Below are positions 47,275 through 58,913 of a stretch of 64,000 nucleotides of DNA, one piece after another. Every line of letters begins with the position of its first letter. Positions within the stretch are counted from its first letter, which is position 1. Origin of the DNA: Gyrodactylus bullatarudis. Lineage: Eukaryota; Platyhelminthes; Monogenea; Gyrodactylidea; Gyrodactylidae. Made by a program: the position numbers and the translations under genes. The stretch lies in assembly GCA_012064415.1 (NCBI GenBank), contig SSNU01000199.1:62001-126000 (forward strand), read 5' to 3'. The notes beneath the pieces are model-generated. The model made no database searches and was not told the origin of the DNA. It saw nothing but the letters and a program-made list of their open reading frames with translations.

Positions 47275-48737
47275 TGAATATTCAATCAAAGTCTTTCTCT
47301 TTGTCCGATTAAGACCATCAAGTGCTGCTAGAGAGATGGTTGACTTAAACTGATTCACTATTATATTAAATTTGATGCATAATAATATTAGCTCTTATTT
47401 GAATTTCATTCCAGTTTTTATTAAACTGGTGTATTCCTACACCCTTTTCATATCCCATTGTTCCACCAGTGGAATACAACAATTTCTTAAGCGATAATTT
47501 GAACTGAAAGATACTTAAAAACCTTTTTAAACCCTTATCAGGAAGGAAATTTATTAAGCTACAAAATTATGTAAAATTCATAAAGATAGCTTTTCACTGA
47601 TGCCAACCAGAGTTAATTGACGAAAGTTAATCTTATGAAATTGTAGTCGAATGTTAAAAAAATATTATATGATAATATAATATCTGAATCAGGAAAATTG
47701 CAAATAACTATTGAATTTATCCTGGAAAGTAATTCATAGGAAAATTTTTTTTTCGAAATTATTTTTACCCAAATCTTATCGCATTCCATAATCTACGTTT
47801 GAATTTCAATTATCAAAATGAAAATGAATTTTTCTCTATCGTTCGATACGCTTTATAAACTTGCCAATCAATTTAAGGAAAAAGTGAAAATTTCCTAACT
47901 GCATTTACATGAATCGATTGTTGATATATTCCAGATACTATAACACTGTGAGTTCAATTTTTTTGGATTTACTAATTTCAGAAAATACATCTTTTACAAC
48001 TCATTCGATAGGATATCTATTAATTCAGAAAAAGTTCAATTTTTTTAAAAAAAGACCTATCAAAAACGGTGGGCTTTTCAAAAACTTCTTCTGAATATTC
48101 TACCACTCTCAAAATAAATAAAATGGGATTTTGGCGCCAGATAGAAATTAGAAAAATGACCATGTTTTCTCTACAAACTCTAGAATTATGTAACATGGTC
48201 TGGATTCTGAAAATTCTTTAGCTTATTCGAATTCTTGATGAAAAAACTGGAATTTTTGTAAAATTCATAGATTTCCAACTTCAAATTTAGATAGTCATGG
48301 AATAGACGAGAACAGCTGAAAAAAAAATTGAAAGTGTTAAAGTTAGGAGATAATTGAATTTGCTCTTCTTTTTATCTAAAAAAATGGAAATACATTCAAT
48401 AATTTAAAATGTCTCCTCTGAGAAGAGAATTTATTAAAACATACACATTCCCTGAGGAAATTTACTCCTTCTATCTCCAACTGTAGAGATTTCGGAATTG
48501 ATCAGTAAACACGTTGAATAAAGAGACATAAAGTTGAGAATAGTTTAGTGAATTATTTAGAATAGCTCTCACTTGTTTAGAAAAAAAGAAAGAATAAAAT
48601 AATAATGAATGAGCATAGCTTGTAAGTTATACAGAGTGGGACCCTTGGAGGAAAGATATGGAATTTTTGCTTGAATTCCGAGGTGGATTTTAAATCTCAG
48701 AGTTTCTGTACACTACTCTAAATGAGACCGATGAGGC

Positions 48738-49058
48738 TGTGATGATTACAATTTTTTAAAACTTAATTTTAAAGAAGACGGTTTTACTAATGATGTTAGG
48801 CGAAGACTGGTTAACCTCATCGATGAAAATTACAATAATATACAATTGAAAATTGCATTTAAAACTCAGAGATTATTCAGTTTGATTCATAAGGATTCAC
48901 ATAAACCTGAAGAAAATACTCTGTTGATTTATGAATTTCAATGTACACTTGCGGGACGGACTAAAAGAAAACTTCAAGCAAGATCAAATGATCATTTGAA
49001 AAAGAACACGGCTGTGACAAGAAATCTTAGACAGGAAGATGCTACTGCTTCAATTTAA
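48738..49058 (+). pseudogene. Penelope-like remnant (thumb plus GIY-YIG)
   Basis: Open stretch containing FKEDGFTNDVRRRLVNLI, IAFKTQRLFSLIHKD, then LIYEFQC and AGRTKRKLQARSNDHL. The order matches the linker and GIY-YIG nuclease of Penelope proteins, but the YIG block itself is deleted between the Cys and the T-x-R motif. Different subfamily from the copies at 16782 and 20650. Confidence 0.6.
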
Positions 49059-49156
49059 AATCAATCCTGGAGATTAAAGCATAGATGTATGGGCAAAAGA
49101 GAAATAAACTTATACAAGCTAAATCTAAAGTTGGTTGATATGAGTCATGAGTCATG

Positions 49157-49303
49157 ACATTCTGAGTAACCTATTTGTATCGCTATCGGAAATATTTCGT
49201 TGTTAGCATCGATTCCTGTTGCAGTCAGTAAAACATTAGAAGTGATGATTTTAAAGTGAGACCCTTCAAGTGCAATTAAAGGAAGGCTTTTCTTGAAAGC
49301 AAA
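49157..49303 (-). pseudogene. MULE transposase core fragment
   Basis: The minus strand reads FAFKKSLPLIALEGSHFK, then LLTATGIDANNEIFPIAIQ and GYSE. This is the DGTHLKG-type first catalytic block of MULE transposases, with Glu in place of the usual Asp. It ends close to where the fragment at 41853 would begin in an intact protein. It is cut off by a family-1 MITE tip. Confidence 0.65.
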
Positions 49304-49712
49304 TATTTATTGAATGTAGTTTTCAATGACATGTTCTCGAATATTCCTGAATCATCAAGCATATTCTATCGTTTACGATATAAATAGTACTTTTGCATTC
49401 TTAATGATGAGCTAATAGGTTATATAGGTAGGTAGGAATCCCATCAAATTTTTGAAAGAAATCAATTCACTGTAATATGAATTCTCTTTGCCTTTTGCAC
49501 GGGGAAAAAGAGAATACAACTAAGCATTTGGTCCAGTCCTCATGACCCAGGTTCGATTTTCGGCTACGGTATACTGAGAAGTCTAAATAAAGACGTAACG
49601 CGTCTATGCCTGACAAACATGATTTGATTGTTTCTTTACTAGATCATAAGTTAGATACACCAACCTAGTCACCTAAATATCAATTGAATCAAGTATCTAG
49701 ATTACTTATGAT

Positions 49713-51497
49713 TAGGGCGACCAGAAAAAGGCACAAATTTTCATGAAAAAAGGCAATTTTTATTTTTCAAAAAGGCAAAAATAGGCATCTATTAATTTTC
49801 TTACAAGTAGTATGGTTATATAAATATTATTTTTATTGATCAGCATTAAAATCATCATTTAATTGGCTCAGGATAATATACTTCTCTAGATTTTCATCAC
49901 TGAAATGTTTACCAGAATCCATATAATACTGCATTTTCGAAAATCAGCTGAAGTTGGTTGAGCTCTGTTTAGAAGATCCAAATCAATTGGATTCAGATTA
50001 TCAATAGTGTACTCTGCAATAGCCGTTGTGTCATTTTTCTTAAGGCGTTTCAAAATATAATCTTTATTTTGAACTGGATCCATGTGAAGATCTAATTCCA
50101 TCATTAGCTTGTATGCTAGGGCAATTGAACATTTATTCGATTCCAAGTTATTGAAAAGTTCTTTCAATTGACCGTAGTTATTATGAATTAAACTTAAAGA
50201 TTTTGGAAGACTTTTAATATTCACTGCTTCTTTAGCTTTAGCTACAATCTTTCCGTCATCTTTGAACTCGGAGATTATTTTCCTCACAATGACTAAATTC
50301 TTGTGGTAGTATTCCGATGCAGAGAGCCAAGTTCTCCATCTAGTCACTATTGGACAGGGTGGTGATCCTATCTCAGAGAAAAAATTTCTTCGCTCAGAAC
50401 ACTTAATGACTGAAGCTTTAACAGAAGCTATTAGATTATCCACATCTTCATAATTTTCTTTGATTTTAAAAATAGCGTTATGAAGCAAATGGGCAATACA
50501 GGTTACATGCTGAAGATTTGAGTAAGTGACTTTAAGATAACGGCCAGCTTTTTCCATATATCTTGCAGCATCAGACAGAAGAAGATAGAGATTATCTGGT
50601 TTTATTTCCAGTTCTCGTAGTTTTGAATCGACCAATTTCGTAATTAATGCACTATCAAGCCTCTCCTCAATCTTAGAGACTCCAACTAATTGAGATTTAG
50701 ATGGATTGACTAGCGTTCCAACCATGATATTTACATAGCTCTCCTTGAGAATCTCAGATTCATCAACTATCAAGAATATCTTTTTATCGTGTAAATTCTT
50801 TTTGATATTCTCTATAATTTCCACATAATATTTAAATACATATCCTCTTGCTTTTTCGTTACTGGGTAGTGGATGACCGATGTTACGAAAGACTTGGCAT
50901 AATTTTTGATTTCTCAACTTCCTTAGAGGTATACCAGCATTCAAGAAGGCCTCAGAAATTTCTTCATGAAAAGATTTTTTTAGACTTGTTTCCAAATTAA
51001 TTTGAGACAATTTCAAAGATGCGAATTCAGCTGTAGCTTTCTTGTGTTTTATTGATGATCTGTGTTGAATGATGTAATCCATTTTAGCTCCTGAAAATTT
51101 TCCTCTGCATAGTTTGTATTCAAGACGGGAATCTTTTAGAAGGACGAACTCGTCTGGGAACTCTTGAGCAAACTTCGACATAATGAATAATGAAGTTTAT
51201 TTATTAAGAATAATGCATTCATTTGAATAAGTTATTCCCATTGGCTGTTTATCGAGCCCCCCTCAAAAATAAAATATAATTCAGACAAGGAAAAAATTTA
51301 ATTTGATTCAATCCCCTAAAAGAACAATCCAAAACAAAAATAGGCAAAAAAAGGCAATCCCTGCCTAAAAAGGCAAAAAAGGCAAAATTATCTCGGCTAT
51401 TAATACATCTAGGGAAAAAATGATTGGATTTTTAGTCGTTTTTGTCTGTTCTAGGATGACTGTCAAAAAAGGCAAAAAAGGCATTTTGGTCGCCCTA
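49713..51497. mobile_element. Complete hAT element with 8-bp target duplication
   Basis: Terminal inverted repeats TAGGGCGACCA at both ends (11 of 11). An exact 8-bp direct duplication, CTTATGAT, flanks it at 49705-49712 and 51498-51505, as expected for hAT insertions. 1785 bp long. Subterminal AAAAGGCA-type repeats cluster at both ends. The single gene lies on the minus strand. Confidence 0.93.
49886..51181 (-). CDS. hAT transposase, CGGBP1-like, C-terminus frameshifted
   Basis: 431 residues. Near the start CRGKF...HRSSIKH resembles a BED-type zinc finger in which the second Cys is missing. IFLIVDES and LLLSDAARYMEKAGRYLK are the first and second acidic blocks. HVTCIAHLLHNA is the conserved C-x2-H region and TRWRTWL follows. 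In related proteins a dimerisation tail with TSADVERSFS and a FSxENLxKYL block ends the protein. Here TSADF is followed by a frame change. The other frame directly continues KHFSDENLEKYI and LSQLND to about 49806, so roughly a dozen residues and the frame have been lost. Probably inactive, although recently mobile given the intact ends. Confidence 0.88.
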   Translation of the reverse strand: MSKFAQEFPDEFVLLKDSRLEYKLCRGKFSGAKMDYIIQHRSSIKHKKATAEFASLKLSQINLETSLKKSFHEEISEAFLNAGIPLRKLRNQKLCQVFRNIGHPLPSNEKARGYVFKYYVEIIENIKKNLHDKKIFLIVDESEILKESYVNIMVGTLVNPSKSQLVGVSKIEERLDSALITKLVDSKLRELEIKPDNLYLLLSDAARYMEKAGRYLKVTYSNLQHVTCIAHLLHNAIFKIKENYEDVDNLIASVKASVIKCSERRNFFSEIGSPPCPIVTRWRTWLSASEYYHKNLVIVRKIISEFKDDGKIVAKAKEAVNIKSLPKSLSLIHNNYGQLKELFNNLESNKCSIALAYKLMMELDLHMDPVQNKDYILKRLKKNDTTAIAEYTIDNLNPIDLDLLNRAQPTSADFRKCSIIWILVNISVMKI

Positions 51498-51505
51498 CTT
51501 ATGAT

Positions 51506-53027
51506 AAAAGATAATACATTTTATCATTCAACAAAACGTTTTTAATCGCTCTTGGTAATCTTCCAATAAAATGTAATTTTGAATTTCTATTGAATAAAGA
51601 ATTTTCACTGTTACTTAAATTTCTATGGTAAAATTTAGAAAATAGACGAGAAAAGGTATATTCTGTCTGATTATTAAGTGCTAGTTTTTTTAAATAATAA
51701 TGGAAATTCATGATTTAAATGTAGATCTACTCAATTGAAATTTGTGAAATTCATTACTAATCAATGATGCAGTAAAACTACCAGACTTCGATGGGAAAAA
51801 CTTATCTTTATAAGTCTATCTGAGGTTATTCCAAAAATATAGACCTTCATCCCGTGAAAACCCTTCCGACGCTTTCCAAATATATAAAGATGTCGTGAGA
51901 AATAGGATTTTGAACCGAACTTTTCCTATCTAATTGTGTATGTAGGCGACAAATATGTCATACTAGCTAAACATACTGAAAATTTTCTGTAATTCTTTTA
52001 TCTAATTGCCTGTCAGAAATTTTTTGCTGATTCCAAATCTATTTTCCTCTGATAACAGTATCTTTCGATCATAATTAATATCAGCTAAAAATTATTTGTT
52101 TGCTCCCAACGAATCTGAACAATCGATTCTGAATTTAATACAATTTAGGTATTTGGTCCAGTGATCTATGTGTTGGACTTTCAATTTTTTTCAATAAAAA
52201 AACTGGTGGAGAAGTGTATCACTCATTTATTCGTTATTTTATACTTTTTCACCTGATTTTCGAGTAAAGGGTATATAATTAGATAATAATCTATCTTTGA
52301 ATTTAGCATGTATCCTATGAATTTCTCGTTTATGGCTTCGAAATAATCAATTAGTACTCGGTATACATAATTATAAATTATCATTATTATTTAGTTCACA
52401 AATATCAGTGTTTAGTTCACCAGTAAAAAAGTAAAAATAATGTATATAGCTTTGAAATTTAAGATGGATGCCTATGAAATTCGTTAATATCAGTTACGAG
52501 TTCATTCTTATCACTTAGACATCGAAAAGGTATAGAAAAATTTCACTCTTATTAAAAATTCAATCCAAACTTTTCCTAGATTTTGCTATTTTGTCAAGCA
52601 CAATCTTACAACTATTTACGTGAGTTTTTTTCATTATCTTATCTTTTTCTAAGCCAGATTTTACATGGTGAGGGGGAAAATTTAGTTTTTCTATTTAAAT
52701 ATGTATTTTTATATTCTTTTCGAGGGTTTGAGCAATGTTCATTCTCATATACAAAATCTGGTTAAGACAAATCAAGAAAATTTTTAAACCATTCAATTTA
52801 TTCTTTAAGAACTATAACTGATTTTGTAAACTCGCTTGAAATTCATTTTGTCAGATAGAATAACTTTTCAATGAACAAATCCTCCCACACCGGTCACAAT
52901 AAAAACTCTTTCTCTGTTCTCTTATTTGTACAATCATTAATCTTTATAATTCTGTATATAAATAAAAATGTTCGATTTCAAAAAAAAATTGAAATTTAGC
53001 AATTTAAATCAAATTAAAAACACTCAC
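51506..53027. other. No gene seen; intron side of the next gene
   Basis: AT-rich. Further exons of the minus-strand gene at 53028-53828 would be expected here or beyond, but none was recognised. Confidence 0.4.
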
Positions 53028-53828
53028 TCTTGAGCTGTTTGTTTGTGTTTTGCGTTTCTTTCGAGTTGTCTTTGACTCTGGAAAGTTGTTATTGACAAAG
53101 TTTTCTTCAATATTATCATTTTCAATAATGACGCTATCGCTTTTTCCCATGGCATTTTCCTTTGGCGAGGATGTCTTCAGGGAAGATCCTTTCTTCTTCG
53201 CTTCAGAGTCAAAGGTGACAAAATTCGACTTGAGCTGGATAGCGTTCAAGGTTGACTTAGCTTGAAGGTTCGTTGGATGTCCTACTGTTGATGGAATTGA
53301 AACATCTTGAGATATATTACTATTCGACTTTTTATTGATATTTCCACCATTGTTAATTCCGATAACTGTTTTTGTTGGTGATGGTTGGAAATAAGGATAA
53401 CATTCATTGCATTTTGAATAGGCCAGAGAGTTATTACTCAAGTAATATCTTTCACTATCATATTCATCGTCTAATTGAAAGCCCAGCGGGGTCCCATCGA
53501 TTTCAGCACTGCCAATTGTATTTCCATAGTCCATTAGAGGAATAGATGCAGTGTTAATATTGTAAACAAATTGTGAATTATTCGGTATACGACTATTTGA
53601 ATTTGATGAAAATGTATTAAAACCATTGACCATATTCGGGTGAGTATTCATCATGAGGCAATTTGAGGTCTTATTTGATTTGGACCCTTTGGCAGAGTTA
53701 TCCATATCAAATAGATAATTATCATTCATGCCAAAGTCATCTGTTGCGTTGTCAGAAAGATATTTTTTATTACCTGAATTGTTTGAGGAGTTCATGAGAA
53801 GAAGATTGTTCTGCGTTAGCATATCCAT
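53028..53828 (-). CDS. Asn/Ser-rich protein, first exon, function unknown
   Basis: A 267-codon exon from an ATG at 53828 to a consensus donor (GTGAGT), phase 0. It begins MDMLTQNNLLLMNSS and is rich in Asn and Ser, with no transmembrane segment or known domain. Near the end TTRKKRKTQTN is a likely nuclear localisation signal. Composition and basic patch suggest a nuclear regulatory protein whose DNA-binding domain is in later exons; this is inference only. The long non-random frame in an AT-rich setting and the clean donor support a real gene. Confidence 0.6.
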
Positions 53829-55142
53829 GGTGATATTTCCTATTTGAATTTTTCAGACTTTATCATTAACTATCAATTTAATTTGTTCAATATATTTCCA
53901 TGTCTTGAGTTAGTGGAAATTTTATAGTTGATTCATTAATATTGTCCATTAGTTCATTGATCAAGACAAATTTTAAGAATAATTCCTATCTTCATCATGA
54001 CATGGTCCATTTTAGCCAATAAGAGAGGACCAATGCATATTAACCAATCAGAACAATCCTAATTTCAATTAGAATCATTTGACTATACCTAGATAGTGGT
54101 AAAGCTTATTCATCCTCATTTCTTACGTTTAATTATCGTTTAATTATACCAGCATTAATGGAATATTTTTCTATATAGCAACGATAAATATAAACTGCTG
54201 TAGTATCATGTGTAACTGACATAAATTAAAAGAAATTTTTCAGATCCATAAAAATCTTTCATTTTTCATGCACAAGAAATTATTTTTTTGATCTTGAACA
54301 TTGGGCATTAGGAGTAGATTTCAGAAATTCAATTTTGATAATTTTGAAACGCCCGACCGTAAAAGTTATTCAATGATGTAAAATATTTCGAATTCTGTTA
54401 AAATTTTTGAAAAATATTATTTCCAAAGTGACATAATAGAGCCGAAGTTTCATTTTTAGGCGTTCAATAGCAAAAATATGATCTGGCTACGTACAGGTGA
54501 ACTTTGTTATTCTGAAGATTTTTAGGTTCTTGTTTGATTTTTCATATTTTTATCGCATAAAATAATTGCAATAATACATATGTTAAATTTCGAAATTTGG
54601 GGTGGAAAGGATTTCAAATACTATTGATATTTTTCCTTGTTGTCTCACTTTACAGAGCTTTTACCTGAATATTTAATGAAAAAATTGAGGATTTCGTAAA
54701 ACTCATAAATTATGATTATGAGGTTTAAAATTTCACCGTATTTTACTACAATGATAAATTCAATAATTCATTTATCTTTTCATTAAAAAATGGCTCACTG
54801 TTCCATTTTCATTTTTTATTGATTCAAGAAGCATCTTGTTTTTATTCATTCAAGTTAATGGGGATAGATTCAATTTTCTCTTCTACTGAACATTCCGTAC
54901 TACTAATGCTTCCAGTGTGGATGAGAAGATGCTTTGCCTATTGATTCCTGTCTATAGATGCAGAAAGTAAACGGGGAGATGGGGTGAACAACAAAATTAA
55001 TAAAAGTTTTCCCTGTTCAGATGAAGCAATCCAGAACACATATGAAATTTGTTCGATTCAATTCAAAATATTCTAATTTGCTAATAAAACGTTTATCACT
55101 TATTATTTACTTGTTCTTATTTCCTTAGTATATATGCTGTAT
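53829..55142. other. No gene seen
   Basis: Upstream region of the Asn-rich gene. AT-rich, no motifs recognised. Confidence 0.4.
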
Positions 55143-55222
55143 GATACGGGACATCAGAATTTGCAGCAAATTCCTTCCAAGGTTTACCTCACTCAAATAA
55201 TTCCAAAATCTTGGCTCTTGAC
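55143..55222 (-). pseudogene. Possible transposase helix-turn-helix remnant
   Basis: The minus strand reads RAKILELFE, a stop, then GKPWKEFAANSDVPYHTAY. This resembles the DNA-binding head of some DDE transposases (W-x-x-x-A-x-x-x-x-V-x-Y-x-TAY). Very short. Confidence 0.3.
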
Positions 55223-55684
55223 ATTTTTTTAAAATTAATGATCGGTTACGAAACTCATTGGCCCTTCAAGTCCGAAGAAACTGGGGCAAAATATATATCG
55301 TGAAAAATAAACAAAAAATGTCAACTAGCTTTAGATCTACTTTTTAAGCGACCGACCAAAATCAGGGTCTTTGATCACATAGTGAAGGGTTGTTAACCAA
55401 TTATAAGTTTACTCGAGCCTCGAATGGTCTTGATCTATTCGATTATCAGTGATAATTTATCACTAAAAACCAGTGACGACACTTTATTTCTAAAACACTG
55501 TAATATCTACATATTGAGATTATTCAATAAGTAAGCTGCTTTTAAAGAGATTGTTTTGTATTTATTTGGCAAATGATTTTCGGAAGAAACTGCTAATCTA
55601 TTGGCCACAGAACAAAAATGTTTATTATTACAAGAAATGTTCATTTGGTTTTAATATATCTTCTTTCAATTTTCTAAAAAATGA

Positions 55685-55909
55685 TTAAATGGAATAAAGT
55701 TTCATACTCCTATTAATCACTATGCTTTGTTTTTTTATTTTCCTCCTATTTTGAATTTCATGCATGCCTAGTATAAAACTAGTAGTATTTGAAATTTCTA
55801 CGAGTTTTATCCAAGAGTTGAATCCGAGGCAGGATCTAAGGTAAAGGAATTGGAACCTTTCCATCTTATTACTTATACGTATATTGGGGAAGTTAGCAAG
55901 GAAGACCAC
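55685..55909 (-). pseudogene. Non-LTR retrotransposon C-terminal fragment
   Basis: The segment VFLANFPNIRISNKMERFQF-LYLRSCLG aligns with LLCQLPQNLSKKIERIQYIYL-RSCLG of the element at 62144-62473. So this is a short relic of the same LINE family, lying downstream of the MICOS gene. Confidence 0.65.
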
Positions 55910-56209
55910 ATATTTTTTTTCAAATTATGTTTATACTCTAAAGTAGCAACATATCCTTTAAAAAATATAATACATAGATTGAAATTTCGAATTAAAGTAG
56001 GTTTATTATAAGTTATAATAAGATGATTAAAACCCTTTCGATGTTTCAACCCTGAGCATTTTTTAGTAAAAAAATACTAAATTTTTATTTGAAAATCTAA
56101 AATATGAAAGAAATTTTATTAAAGAATGAAAATGAGCTAAAAATTCTATTTTAATTTTTTTTTATTTCTAACATAGCAATTTCTTGTTAAATTATAAAAT
56201 TTGTCAGAT

Positions 56210-56821
56210 CTATCCATGAATTTTGACTGATCGAGACTGAGTACCCTATGAAAAAATAGAACTGAATTGAAACTTACAGTGCGATACTTTGCAACACAAG
56301 AGCTATATGCCTCGAGAATTGAAGAGCAATGTAAAATTTTATCCTTATTTTTAATGAGACAATCTTCAATGCTTTGTTGTTCAGCACCACAAACAGATCC
56401 GGGCATAATTTTCAGATATTTATTTTCCATTTTCTGAATTGTTTTTGTAAATTCTTCAGCACTTTTCTTGAAACTTTCTTCATTCTGTTGGATAATTAAT
56501 AATTACTATTAATTACCCTTTTTTCAATCGTTGAAAGACGAGTTTCGTACTTTTTTTGAATTTCTTCAAGGTTCTTCATGTAATGGGTGTTTAAATCTAA
56601 AGAGCTACTATTGGAGTTAGTATTCACAGGATTAGGCGTTGATTGAGTTGTTCTAGATGAATCATTTTCTAGAACAGGCGTTTCAGAGGCTGATTTTATT
56701 TGATTGTAAGCCTCTTGTGTTATCTAAAATGATTCAATATTATAAAAAAATTCACTAATATCTCATCAGAGCCCGAGTTATTTCCCGATGGATTGCTAGC
56801 ACTCGAATGAGAAGAACCCAT
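56210..56821 (-). CDS. MICOS complex subunit, MIC19/MIC25-like (CHCH domain)
   Basis: Subunit of the mitochondrial contact-site complex that holds inner-membrane cristae junctions. Exons on the minus strand: 56821-56756, 56723-56517, 56484-56278, 56245-56210, giving 171 residues. All three introns are exactly 32 bp and phase 0. The protein starts MGSSHSS, an N-myristoylation signal as in CHCHD3. A Ser/Asn-rich linker and a coiled-coil region follow (NLEEIQKKYETRLSTIEKR and onward). The CHCH domain has twin CX9C motifs: CGAEQQSIEDC and CSSILEAYSSC. The last exon adds GTQSRSVKIHG and a stop; that short end is the least certain part. Shorter than human CHCHD3 (227). It is head to head with the ligase gene. 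Confidence 0.88.
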
Positions 56822-56925
56822 TTTCACTAACAGTTTAAATAAGCTAATGATAAAAACAAATTTGTTCGAATTTTATAGTTTATCAATATTTAAATATTTG
56901 TAGATATTTGAATTCAAGTTACAAA
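56822..56925. promoter_or_regulatory. Putative bidirectional promoter
   Basis: Only 104 bases separate the two divergent ATGs, so both genes must start within it. It is strongly AT-rich, with TAAATATT-like stretches but no clear TATA box. Confidence 0.55.
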
Positions 56926-57976
56926 ATGGGTCTTTTGACAGAAGGTGCTCCACTCAAGTGGGATGAAATAAAAAAATACAAAAGTCTGGTTAAAAAGTAT
57001 GGGATTGAGCAGTTTATTTCTATTTACAATCGTCTTTACTCTCGTACAAGAGATACACTCATTTGGGGTGATGAACTAGAATACTCTCTTGTACATTTCA
57101 ATGATGAGCAGAACAGAAGCACTGTTTATTTGAATGCCTCAGCTATTCTCGAGTCGTTATTAGAGATCGAAAGGAGAGCAATTGAAGAGTCTGTCTCATT
57201 TTATGAATAATCTACTTCTTCTAGAAAAATAGAACTAGAAAATATTTGGCGACCAGAATATGCAGAGTACATGGTTGAAGGCATTCCAGGAAGGCCATTT
57301 GGACACAAGCTTGAAGAATTCGAGCGTCTTTTATCTTCAATGAGGAATAGAAGAGAAACTTTGAAGAAAATTATCCCTAAAAATTGCTTTCCTTTGACAA
57401 TATCCTGTTTTCCACGACTTGGATGTGTAAGATTTTCCACGCCTCATGAAAATCCTGATCCAATAAATGGGGCTTCAAGATCCTTATTCTATCCAGATAA
57501 AGTAGTAACTCAAATGCATCCACGATTTTTGTAAGAAAAATAATAATTTTCATATTTTAATAGAACTCTAACATCAAATATACGTGAGAGAAGATCTGAA
57601 AAAGTTGTCTGTAATTTGCCAAGTTTGTTTTTTTCATCTGATCTAGTTCTTAGTATTTAAAGATGAGAAAACAATGAATCCATTTCAAGAGTCTGATATA
57701 ATCGATTATTCAAATCCAAATAATAGAGCTCTCCCGGATCATGTATATCTGGATGCGATGGGCTTTGGCATGGGCTGCTCATGTCTTCAGATGACTTTTC
57801 AAACATGTTGCATTGATGAAGCCAGGGATTTATATGATCAATTGGCACCAATCTGTCCTATCGTGATGGCTTTATCTGCTGCTACACCATTTACTCGAGG
57901 ATATTTGGTTGATGTTGATTGTCGTTGGCAGACAATCTCAGCCTGTACTGATGACCGCAATGATAAGGAAAGAGGT
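56926..57976 (+). CDS. GCLC: Glutamate-cysteine ligase catalytic subunit, 5' part
   Basis: First, rate-limiting enzyme of glutathione synthesis: ATP-dependent joining of glutamate and cysteine in the cytosol. Exons: 56926-57188, 57225-57530, 57564-57622, 57654-57976 (317 residues, final donor GTGAGT). Introns are 36, 33 and 31 bp. The start MGLLTEGAPLKWDE matches the conserved GCLC N-terminus. WGDELEY holds the conserved acidic metal-binding residue. Also clear are IWRPEYAEYM-EGIPGRPFG, FPRLGC, HPRF-TLTSNIRERR-EKV, the MDAMGFGMG-type block (LDAMGFGMGCSCLQMTFQ) and PIVMALSAATPFTRGYLVD. Related enzymes have about 640 residues, so half is missing. No continuing exon was recognised before the retroelement cluster at 59349; it may lie beyond a long intron or outside the window. 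Confidence 0.95.
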
Positions 57977-58913
57977 GTGAGTTTATGATAATACTCTTGA
58001 GAAATTTTACATTCAACTAAACTGTAAAAATTACTTTCTTACAAAATTAGTTAAAGAAAATATACAATAATTCGTTAGTACAATAATGTATAAAAGAGAT
58101 TTATTGAAAAAAAGGATCATGATTATTTGGTACAAAAATGATATTTTTATTTGATAACTGGTTTATGGTTTGGTGTTTATATCTGAATCTGAGGGGATGT
58201 AATGTCTAGAGAAGAATAGTGAAATCAGTGGAACGTCGGAAGTTATAATTGTGTTTTATGATGATAACAATTTGTGGAACAGTTTAATAGCAAATGCAAA
58301 TTTTCTAAGCCAAATAGGAGTGAGATCAGTTTCACTTTAGGATACTTTAAGCAATATTTGAGTGGAGAGCACTGCCATAGTCAAGATAAAGGAGGATACT
58401 TTTGCTTATACAGCGTGAGTCAAAGGGATTTTACAAACTTACTTAGGAAGTATGGTTTAATTCTCAGAATCCTAAGGGCTTCATTTGCATGAACACGAGT
58501 ATCTAGCTTGCGGATGCAGTGACTAGGAGCGCGTCCAGTTTGAGCTGAGCAGGATTTTATCACTGAGGCACATTATTTTAATCTTGCTAGTGTTAAGGGA
58601 TCATTAATTAATTCAAGTTGTCATGATAAATGAGTGAATTCGGAAGTATAATAGTTTCCGATCCATGGGTTAACGGGGTGAGAATTTTAATGGTATCCGC
58701 AAATTTAAAGTATAAGACTAATGGTGAGGATAGGATGATTGAAGAAAAAATGATGATAAAAAGTCTAGTTTCTGTATTATAATAGAAATAATTAAAATTC
58801 ATTCTGATTTTGATTTGGTATTCTTATTCAATCTCCAAAGTTAATAACCTAAGTCTCGGACCTAAAAGCTTCAAGTAGAAGTCGAGGTTTATTACCATTT
58901 CTTCACAAAGGAA
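57977..58913. other. Probable ligase intron; nothing recognised
   Basis: No GCLC-like exon and no transposon motif was found in this stretch. Short open frames look random. Confidence 0.45.

Larger units (their letters stand above)
46220..48737. other. Gene-poor stretch
   Basis: Contains a hairpin (46746-46807), a small TIR element (47136-47274) and a right-half family-1 MITE near 48105-48290 (TTTTGGCGCCAGATAG). No coding region recognised. Confidence 0.45.

Noticed and set aside
49525..49580. GGTTCGATTTTC B-box-like sequence with partial tRNA features.
   Set aside because: No acceptor-stem pairing and no full cloverleaf.
51499..51711. 71-codon minus-strand frame ending at the hAT target site (FSRLFSKFYHRNLS...).
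   Set aside because: No family match that I can name, and AT-driven composition; possible relic but not supportable.
57201..57440. Minus-strand frames opposite the ligase exons.
   Set aside because: They mirror GCLC codons, and the plus strand matches the enzyme throughout.
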